Shown: positions 56,541-64,000 of the stretch, piece after piece
Layout of the letters: each line of letters begins with the position of its first letter
Numbering within the stretch: position 1 is the stretch's first letter
From: Isoetes taiwanensis
Taxonomy: Eukaryota; Streptophyta; Lycopodiopsida; Isoetales; Isoetaceae
Direction of reading: 5' to 3'
Assembly: GCA_021234155.1 (NCBI GenBank)
Contig: JAJEKV010000028.1
Coordinates: forward strand, 3,804,567 to 3,868,566
DNA: 64,000 bases
Notes under the pieces: generated by a model
Database searches by the model: none
Told to the model about the DNA's origin: nothing
Seen by the model: only the letters and a program-made list of their open reading frames with translations
Program-made: the position numbers and the translations under genes

Positions 56541-57703
56541 GCAAGAAGGTAGCAAGAAATCTTCCCGCAAGACAATAAAACTAAAATCGAAGCCACACCC
56601 ATAGGCAAGGGTACAGGAGACGGAAGAACCTGCTGTGTATGAGAATTTCCAGACACAGTGGTTTATAACTAGGGGAACAGGAGGAAAGTACAGCACACTA
56701 ACTTTCCTCCACGTCTGTGGAAGTCCGGGAGGAAAGCGCTATGATGACTCCGAATTTAAATGCATGGGAGTCATTAGAGAACTTTCTGAAGTAGCGGGAC
56801 AATCTGGACAACAGGGAAGGCTTTCTTTTAAGACCTCCCAAGGATATATTATTGTGGACCAGGCATATTTCAGGCTTTGTACAAGTATATGACGCATTAC
56901 ATAAACAAGCTGAGGTTGTCAGAAATTATACAAAGAGTCCAATCCACTCAAATCGAGGATTTCGAGTGCAGCGAATCCGAAGATGAAATAGTGGAGGAGG
57001 AGAGGCAAGATGTTGGCTCCAGTCAGGAAAAATGGGACGAAAGTTCCAGTACATCAGAAGAGCATCAGAGAATGAGCCGGCCAAGAGGCACTGTTGCGGC
57101 AAAGGAACCTAAAAAACGCAAAGTGCAGGAGATTATAGTGCAGGACATTCCAGAGGAACAACCAAAGAAGAAGAAGGGAAAGGGCAAGGCACCAGGGGTG
57201 GCCATTAAGGAAAAGAAGGTGGACAAGACCTCGGAGAGGATGGAAGAAATAAACCAGAACAAATATGTGCAAGGAGTGATTTACTTGCCAGTAACTTCCA
57301 TGAGGTTGCCACCGAAAAATGAAGCTGGTGACCGCCTCCTTCAGGTTCGCAAAATCTATGTTGACCACTTAAGGAACCTGAAGGATAGAATAAGGAGCAA
57401 CCCCAATGCCCACGTTGCTCCAATTGTCATTCTTGTTGACAAATCCCAATGCATGGACCCCAAGGACTACGACAGGGAAAGTGCAGACACTTACATGCAC
57501 TATGTCCTTGGGGGAAACCACAGTTTCAAAGCAAGGAGGCAGTTGTACAAGGAGAAAAAAACCTGAGATGTCTCTCTGTGCTCTGTGCTGTTTACTGTGG
57601 CCTGACAGACGAAAAAAGCGAAGATCATTGTCAACACGCACAATGCTGACAATGAATATAAGCTTAAAATGAACTTCGTGGACAAGATCAGGTTCATGCA
57701 CAG
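56541..57703 (+). pseudogene. ParB-like domain protein, N-terminal half of the ParB-methyltransferase gene
   Basis: Exon begins after TATTTTACAG. First part: NFQTQWFITRGTGGKYSTLT ... GYIIVDQAYF (unknown). After a frame change near 56870 comes an acidic and lysine-rich part (EDFECSESEDEIVEEE, EEQPKKKKGKGKA; a likely nuclear localisation signal). From about 57270 a ParB/sulfiredoxin-like fold: VTSMRLPPKN, LQVRKIYVDHLRNLKDRIRS, APIVILVD and LGGNHSFKARRQLYKE, the last being the ParB box II shape (GG.H...A). After another one-base frame change near 57612 it continues as IIVNTHNADNEYKLKMNFVD and RFMH up to a GT donor at 57704. ParB-like domains bind DNA or act as nuclease/CTPase. In phages they often accompany DNA methylases. 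Confidence 0.65.
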
Positions 57704-57764
57704 GTAGTTTGTTATATTTAACGAAAAATATGGAGAAGATTTAAAAAAACCAACAAATCTTTAG

Positions 57765-58653
57765 AACTGAAGGAAGCGTGTGCTGTGGAGTGCTGCCTCA
57801 AGTTTGACGAGGCTAATAAACGACAGTCTCTCATAGCACATGACAACTGGTTTCAACTAGCCTTCAGAGATAGCAGAGTAAGTTTCTTTTGTATTCCGGA
57901 ATAACCCTACAGCCCTCTCACTAACCTCGTTTATTTCTGTGCAGATTTGGGACCTATAAAACGAAATTTTTACCATGTTCGAGCGTGGTGAATTGAAAAG
58001 CAAAGGACAGGTCGCCGAAAAGAAAAAAGGTTCCGACGTCCCTAAGAAGGAAATGACAATAACTGTCTGGAGAGAAATGCAGGGCTTCACAGACATAGAT
58101 TTACTCGAAAGGCTACAGCAGAAGGTTGTTGACAAAGAATTTACACTCGAAGAAATGTCCAAGGAGCTGCACAAGTAAGAATGACAGAACATTCTTTGGA
58201 TTTTTTCTCTGGTAGGACGAAGTGTATTCTAGAATACACTTTGTCTTTCGTGTGTGGGCCAAAGTGTATTCCGGAATACACTTTGGCACTTGTGATAAGC
58301 CAAAAGTGTATTCCGGAATACACTTTGGCTTACCCGCCGAAGCCAAAGTGTATTCCGGAATACACTTTGGCTGCAAAAAATAAGAAGCGTATTTCAGAAT
58401 ACCTTACTGCCTGTTGTAAAATGATCCCGTGTGTTAAAATGTTTCTTTCTTTTTGTTTTCCTTCTTAGTTTTCTTCCTTCTAATGTTGTTGTTATTTTAC
58501 AGCCAAAAAAACGTCATCACATGTCAAACATGCTTGATGGAACAGTTAAATGTTGACAGCTGGGAAAGATGTAAAGAACTTTACCCTATCGCAACCTCAG
58601 ATGAAAGGATTATCCAATATGCGCCAAATTCCCGGCCAAATTTTGAAGGCTGG
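57765..58653 (+). pseudogene. Middle exons of the ParB-methyltransferase gene
   Basis: Three exons fit GT-AG rules. 57765-57877 reads LKEACAVECCLKFDEANKRQ...HDNWFQLAFRDSR. 57945-58174 reads IWDL, a TAA at about 57957, then FERGELKSKGQVAEKKKGSD and DLLERLQQKVVDKEFTLEEM. 58503-58653 reads QKNVITCQTCLMEQLNVDSW and SRPNFEGW. The join 58174/58503 keeps frame (phase 2). Introns 57878-57944 and 58175-58502 both hold TATTCCGGAATA palindromes. No domain is recognised. The TAA may be a true lesion or a base error. Confidence 0.6.
58213..58376. repeat. Palindrome cluster 2 (TATTCCGGAATA)
   Basis: Four tandem-like palindromes, each about 26-28 bp (AAAGTGTATTCCGGAATACA and its mirror; one with TCTAGA at the centre), lie in an intron at about 40-45 bp spacing. 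They are the strongest local hairpins in the element. Confidence 0.9.
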
Positions 58654-58714
58654 GTATGTTGAATAGTTTTCCACGTTTTCGTTTTTCTTGTTACAAAGAC
58701 GTTCTTTTTTGCAG

Positions 58715-60188
58715 AGCAAAAAGAAAAACAATCATGCATCTGGGCAAGACAGCGCAGGAGGAGAGGACGCTGGCGGACAGGCGTGTTTTGGATAATGAGC
58801 CCTCCGAGTACGAACATTTTACAATGTTCGATCAAAACAACCTGTTCTATATAGTACACGGTGACTGCACCAAATTGGCGGAATCAATAAAGCCCCAAGA
58901 TTTTACCTTGGTAATAGCTGACCTTCCTTATGGTTTTAAGCTTAAAGACAGCCGCTACGACGACCAGCCATTTAAAAACTCTGAGTTTAACGCTTTCGTC
59001 GACGGCATTAAGCAAATTACCATGGCAAAGCATTGGAGGCTGGTTGTATTTCACTCAAGCATGCAATCCGAACTTGTGGAAGCCAGTTTCAAGAATCATT
59101 TTGGTTCCCCTACGCAAGCTGGATATGAAAATCTGGTTTGGTAAGCACTTATTCTGGAATACATATGTCCTTTTGTTTTCTTTACGTACTTTTACTTGTA
59201 GTTACAACTGCTAACATTTTTATATTCTTGTTAGGAGTTTCTATTCCGGAGTACGTTTCTTTTGGGCCAACTTAAATCCTCTTTTGGGTGAAAGCATGCT
59301 AGGGTGTACCATTTAAAGTACTTTTTAGGGAGTGCGAAACTACCCAGAAAAGTACCCAGCACTGGGTACTGGGAACTTGCATAAATGCTGCAATAAATAA
59401 TAAGTTTGAGAGTTAATTCATTTATATTAGTCTCTAATAGTATTGTTATCCTCTAACACTATAGATTGACATGTTATTGGCCTTCAATTCAAAAATTTTC
59501 AATTGATTTTAATGGAAAGAAAAAACAGAAAGTACCAGTTTTAAAAGTACCCAGTGTAGGTACTTTTGAGGGTTCCAAAAGTGGTACACCGTAGCATACT
59601 TTTACCCTTTTGTTTTTTTTGTTCCTTAGGTACAAAACAAATATAAATTACCATGGCGGAGGGCCTAGACTGCTGAGTAAGGTCGAATATCTCCATGTCG
59701 CTTACTGGAGTTCCGACGGGAAACGTACAATGGAACATTTTAACACAGTAGCGTGCCAGAACTTCTCAAACGTGTTGGAGTTTCCAGCGGTATTGCAGAA
59801 GCTGTAGGACCCTAGTGCACAAGGGAGAATAGTGAATCATTATCAGAAGCCACAGAAGTTGATTAGCCATCTTTTGGACATGTTCTCACGTCCAGGAGAT
59901 TGGGTGCTCGACGCATTTTCCGGCTCTGGTACAACTATTGCTTGTGCACTTAAGAAGGGCCGTAACTATATAGCCGTTGATATTGATAAGGAGGCTGTAA
60001 ACTTCATCAAGATGAGACTGTCTGCCTTACCAACTCTACCGGACGAGAATCAAGAGTTGGGGGCAAAGTCTAATTCTGATTTTGCTAAGATGACATCTTC
60101 GGAGATACAGCCTCCATTTACAAGCTCCTTGGATGACGAAGCTACTTTTGCAGAGATGAAAGAAGTAGCTCTAGCTGCAATACCGTAA
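58715..60188 (+). pseudogene. Beta-class DNA amino-methyltransferase (N4-cytosine / N6-adenine type)
   Basis: Two exons. 58715-59140: FYIVHGDCTKLAESI, then motif IV in LVIADLPYGFKL (DLPY where most have DPPY), then HWRLVVFHSSMQSELVEA. 59630-60188 completes a Trp codon and reads YKTNINYHGGGPRLL, VEYLHVAYWSSDGKR, a TAG at about 59805, then NHYQKPQKLISHLLDMFSRP, motif I VLDAFSGSGTTIACALKKGR and YIAVDIDKEAV. Motif IV before motif I is the beta-class (circularly permuted) order of N6_N4_Mtase enzymes, which methylate the amino group of A or C using AdoMet. Frame is uncertain at the 58653/58715 join. The intron between the two exons holds a MITE. An acidic tail may continue to about 60298. Confidence 0.75.
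59286..59607. mobile_element. MITE, copy 2, inside a methyltransferase-gene intron
   Basis: 322 bp, nearly identical to 1258-1579, including TIRs GGGTGAAAGCATGCTA and TAGCATACTTTTACCC. It sits in the intron 59141-59629 and leaves the GTAAGC donor and TTCCTTAG acceptor intact. Flanked by T runs (TTTT). Confidence 0.9.
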
Positions 60189-60629
60189 GCAACTACCAAC
60201 ACAGAGAAGCCTAAGTCACCAGAAAAAGGTGAAAAAATAGAATCTGGCCAAGCTGAGACCAGCAAGAAAAATGAAGAAGACTATGTTTTAGATCTTTGAC
60301 AGATCTTATGCTGTGGCTACTGATTGACATTCATTATTGATTGCCATTATTGATGTAACACAAAAACAGTAAAGAAATTATTATTATTATTTTTACTAAA
60401 TTTGTGTTTTTTCTACATCCACCTACATAAAATTACGTACTCATGTCTGAATTTTGCTATTTTCACGTGCTTCACTCCAAAAAACCAAAGTCATGTCCAA
60501 AAAAGACCCCAGAAATAGGCCAAAAAAAAAGCTGATACTCCTGAAATTTTAAACCTCTCCTAAAAAAGCCCAATTTTTAAAGAGACGTGTTTTTTCTAAA
60601 GGAATCTTTGAAACGGGAGTGCTGCAACA

Positions 60630-60654
60630 CTCCCGTTTAATTTGCAACCTTGTT
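60630..60654 (-). repeat. Right terminal inverted repeat
   Basis: Reads CTCCCGTTTAAT...CCTTGTT. It pairs with 52941-52965. Just inside, AAACGGGAGTG (60611-60621) and CACTCCCGTTT form a further hairpin. Confidence 0.75.
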
Positions 60655-60762
60655 AAGCTTTATAATGTTTTCATTATGTTTGTGATGTTCTGGGTATTCT
60701 AGCCCATTGTATGGGTCCCATGACCTATTGGTCTTCGTGGATGTTAAAAAATCTATTGTATT

Positions 60763-60794
60763 CTATTCTGTTCTATTCTATTCTATTCTATTCT
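60763..60794. repeat. (TTCTA)n microsatellite
   Basis: About six units of TATTC with one TGTTC variant. 60659-61080 otherwise holds nothing recognisable. Confidence 0.85.
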
Positions 60795-61079
60795 TGAAGT
60801 ACTGACACAATGTCATAAGGATCGGTTAAAAATATAGAATATTCTACATATAAACTAGATCTCCTATGATTTACCCTTTGAACAGTCCAAAAGGGACGAT
60901 GAAATATGAATAACCTAATTGGCATGTTAGTTATACGATGATTAATTTAGTGGGTATTCATAGCTTGACGTGCTAACATATATCCTTGTGGGCCACGAAC
61001 TAGTGTAGGATTAATCCATGTATTCAAGTATCATGTCTTAACCATCTCAAAAGCACTAGCATCCCAAATCTTACTGAGA

Positions 61080-62070
61080 AAGCTTGCATCCAAGTACTGC
61101 TTCAAGTGACCCAAATTTGCATCATTGTTCACTTGTACACATGTCTACTATTGCACATTCCATCTGGAAAGCCACCATGCACATTTATCTCCAACGGTAT
61201 GGCCATTATGTGTGCAAGGTTTGGAAGCCACATGTCCCACGTTCCCATCACCTTTTGACAATAAAGTATATGGCATTCCATTATACCACATTCCAGGGGA
61301 AGAAATCCCGTCTCTTGTAGGAGAATAGGATATGGGATTGTGGACTTGGACTTAACTCCAAGAGCTTGAGTCACGAAGGGTTTCTAAACACACTCCAAAT
61401 CCTTCCATGTACTAAATGATATCGCATGACCCCATACTTATACTATAGAGATGATAGATAGATAGATCTATCTAAGAAGATCTATACCAAAGAGAACAAC
61501 TGGCTCATCGACACCTGAAACAAGCATGCCTGATAGGGTCAATCATAGAACTGTGCTTGGCGGCAATTATTCTTCATAGCATACAAAGCCTTCCAGCCTG
61601 TAGTTACCATTTTGGATATCCCAATACAATGGTTATAAAATCTAACCAAGAAACTTGTATGTTGTACAACCTCCACTATATGACTTTGATGTGAAATGAG
61701 GTGCTCATGGCTACCTAGAAGAGGAAACGACCAAAACCTTAGTTTTGGATAAGTTGACCCGCATGCCAGTAATTCAGCAAAAACTGCCAAGGGCATCCAG
61801 ATGTTGTTGATACTGGCACGGGATATGTGCTAAAAAGGGCACAGTATCTGCATACATCAACTGCCTAATGATATGGTGAGCAAGTCTTGTCCCTGCACCT
61901 CCATGATGGGCAATTCAATCCTTAAGCTAGTCAATGTATAGGCCAAACAATATTGGAGAGAGAGGACAACCCTGGCGTACACCCACGCTGTTGTTAAAAG
62001 ATTGGCTTGATGTTGGCATTTGAGATGACATTTCTTCATACAACCTATAAACAGGGCACCTAATTGTACC
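61080..62070 (-). pseudogene. LINE reverse transcriptase relic, third lineage
   Basis: Minus strand near 61930-61990 reads SVGVRQGCPLSPILFGLYID, the RT motif before the active site. Near 61850 it reads QLMYADTV, with Thr replacing the second Asp of YADD. Further down, WKALYAMKNNCRQAQF (about 61550-61600) and WLPNLAHIMAIPLEI (about 61190-61240) match the C-terminal part of such LINEs. Many stops and frame changes; long dead. Confidence 0.7.
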
Positions 62071-62248
62071 ACTGAAGCATAATATTTTTGTTTATGATGG
62101 TACCAACAATAGAAACATCCCTCACTAAAAATTCACGAGTATGCAACATGAGTCAAGTTTTACAGACACAAGTATATATTGACCTATATCTTGCCTCTGG
62201 ATGTCCGAGTATAACAACAATAACCCTCTCCCTCCCTGAAGAATTGCC

Positions 62249-62608
62249 CTTAGAGTCCGGTCACATGATGTCGTCAACAGGGTTCGTATGTCGTCAATGA
62301 TAGAAATCGAAGAGGTCACATGCTAAATTTACGGCGGGGAAGAAACCTGGCGATAGCAATCCATTGGTGGGCTCACGACGGTTGGAAGCATTGCCATCAA
62401 CAGGGATTTCAGAGATGAGGACAGGTGGATGATTTTATAGCACTTGGCAGCAATCCTCTGCCCGATCACAAACAGGGTTCTTGCTTCCATTATTTCTTTG
62501 AAACGTGGAACCCTGAGTCTGATAGAATCATGTGACCCGAGAAAAAAAAAACGTTAGTGGCAACAGGGAAAAATCCCTGTTGACAGCATCATGTGACCGG
62601 ACCCTTAA
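62249..62608. mobile_element. MITE-like element of about 360 bp
   Basis: Inverted ends GTCCGGTCACATGATGTCGT and its partner GCATCATGTGACCGGACC form about 30-bp terminal repeats with few mismatches, both leading to CAACAGGG/CCCTGTTG inside. The phrase AGAATTGCCC occurs outside both ends, adjoining on the left and about 15 bp away on the right. No coding frame. Confidence 0.7.
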
Positions 62609-62745
62609 CTAAATAATAAAAATTAAAGAATTGCCCCCCCTAAAAGATTAATGTATTAACGAATTACCACTTAAATGAACAAAATTGGGTTTTTATCCTA
62701 GTTTTGTGATGACCGTCCCATGGCTTTTAGTGGTCTCAGTGGACG

Positions 62746-62869
<124 letters not shown>

Positions 62870-64000
62870 TTAATGAAGGAAAGAAAGAAGAAAGAAAAAG
62901 TTGGTGTAGTTATAAATATAAATTTAATTCTACTTAATCACCCCGATGGTAATGTTAACTCAGAATTGAATTGGATTGATTTTTATCGATCACAAAGGCC
63001 AAGAATCCTATGGGACCCAATACCCTACACAATACAAGAAACAGGCGGTAAGGGATGCGTCCTGTTGAAAAAGCCTAAGACAACAATCTACGAGATACTT
63101 AGGAACTATTTTCGCATATCGTAACGTGTTTGCTTGAGTGAAGACAATATTATTGAATAAAAAGATCAATTTTAGTTCTACAACCAAAAGGTTGGAATAA
63201 AGCGTTCGGTGGAGGGGTTCAATACAATTCTATTTCCATAATAGGTGGCTATATGGTTGCAAACTGAGCGAGTGTGTATTTGTTATGTTCCAAGCACTTT
63301 CATGGTCACCTAGAGTTAACAAATGACTCAACAAAAGTGACAAATTGCCGACCACATCCACTTGCCAAGTGTGTGCCTTGTGGCGATTATGGTGGTCACT
63401 TCATAATCTATAGCAAGAAAATGGGCCAAGGTTGCCATATGGCACAAATTGAGTGAGTGCAAATTTGTCATGGGGAGAAATGTTCATGAGCATAAGATAT
63501 TGTCTTGAAATTCTAGATGAGTGCCGCCACTGTGAGCCATAGCGTATTAGGCAAAACTTTCATGGACTTTCCCAACGAAAGTCTGTCTTTAATGAATTGA
63601 ACATCAATATACTGTTTTACTTCTAAGATTACTACAAAACGACAGATTTGGCTATTTTTTTTGTTCCGTTCCTAACAATTTCACATTATGTGGAAGGAAC
63701 TCTGGGACAGTGTGGGACAAATCAGGGAACTTTATAGCATCCTACCTGTTAAATCGAGAATTTCCGACATTAATTTTTTTCCAGGAAGTTTGTCAGTCAA
63801 AATCTATGGGGTTCTTTTTAACTCTTTTGACTGAAATCTAGGTCTTCATAGACCCATTCTGGCTAGCTTAAAACATAGAAGAAATATGCTTGTTAGGTTT
63901 ACAAAGTTTGTCCCACTCTACTTTGAGATGGCGTTGTGGTGGCCTGTTCAGCGGGGAGCTCGTAAGGAGTGACTGGATGAGGTGGGGAGCTCGGATACCC
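62870..64000. other. No gene supported
   Basis: An open frame of 83 codons at 62873-63124 has an ordinary composition (NSELNWIDFYRSQRPRILWD), but no family is recognised. The rest has only short frames. Confidence 0.4.

Larger units (their letters stand above)
52937..60658. mobile_element. 7.7-kb TIR DNA element with transposase-like and ParB-methyltransferase genes
   Basis: Terminal inverted repeats at 52941-52965 and 60630-60654 (25 bp, 3 mismatches; outer ends AACAAGATTGC and GCAACCTTGTT) are flanked by the direct duplication AAGC (52937-52940, 60655-60658). Subterminal text AAAGATTCC with GAAACG-like context is shared in inverted order. The inside holds a minus-strand gene (53274-55786) and a plus-strand gene (about 56541-60298), head to head around a region rich in TATTCCGGAATA palindromes. 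Gene ends lie about 310-360 bp from the TIRs, so the two genes fill the element. This supports one mobile unit. The superfamily is not assigned. Confidence 0.75.

Noticed and set aside
56173-58376. Frames with repeated IPEYTL peptides
   Set aside because: They are translations of the TATTCCGGAATA palindromes inside introns and promoter DNA on both strands.

Overview
The window looks like nuclear DNA of a land plant with a large, repeat-filled genome; a fern or lycophyte would fit, but nothing here fixes the species. It holds nested LTR retrotransposons primed by a plant initiator-Met tRNA, plant-type LINEs with a DUF4283-like ORF1 and a zf-RVT tail, MITEs, tetranucleotide microsatellites and GT-AG introns. 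No bacterial-style operons, rRNA, tRNA or CRISPR arrays were seen. No certain single-copy host gene was recognised. Nearly every readable reading frame belongs to a mobile element, and nearly all are broken by frameshifts or stops.

Layout. 1-1.6 kb: two tandem repeats and a MITE. 1.6-32.8 kb: a nest on the minus strand. Element A has its 3' LTR at 4125-5700 and a partial 5' LTR at 32179-32776. Its gag is split by Element B, a Ty3/gypsy-type element at 7405-27768 flanked by the 5-bp duplication TGCAT. Element B is split by a solo LTR of the Element A family, 9904-22751, flanked by GTTGT. That LTR is split by a 5'-truncated LINE. Part of the nest has then been tandemly triplicated in units of about 3.55 kb. 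32.8-43.7 kb: diverged direct repeats around a nearly complete minus-strand LINE. 43.7-52.9 kb: microsatellites, fold-backs, a LINE relic and an LTR-like segment. 52,941-60,654: a 7.7-kb DNA element with 25-bp terminal inverted repeats and a 4-bp AAGC duplication. 60.7-64 kb: a LINE relic, a MITE and a microsatellite.

Two systems stand out. (1) Element A and a second, partial relative (1.6-4.1 kb) each carry, just after LTR and primer binding site, a long protein that begins with the exact histone H3 tail MARTKQTAR and ends in an H3 histone fold (PFARLVRE ... ALQEA ... FED ... HAKRVT), with about 210-280 acidic and lysine-rich residues between. The tail codons differ between the two copies only synonymously, and both have Val where H3 has Lys9. 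This looks like a retroelement-borne H3 variant. (2) The 7.7-kb element carries two divergent genes. One encodes a transposase-like protein (resembling proteins with DUF7869) with a Pro-rich N-terminus and a chromatin-reader-like domain. The other is an intron-containing gene with a ParB-like domain followed by a beta-class amino-methyltransferase (motif IV DLPY, motif I FSGSGT). Copies of the palindrome TATTCCGGAATA are scattered through its central non-coding DNA and introns.

Caveat: the triplicated copies disagree with each other mainly at CAG, CTG and CCGG sites, by small insertions and deletions as well as substitutions. This suggests methylation-linked base-calling errors, so some frameshifts may not be real.
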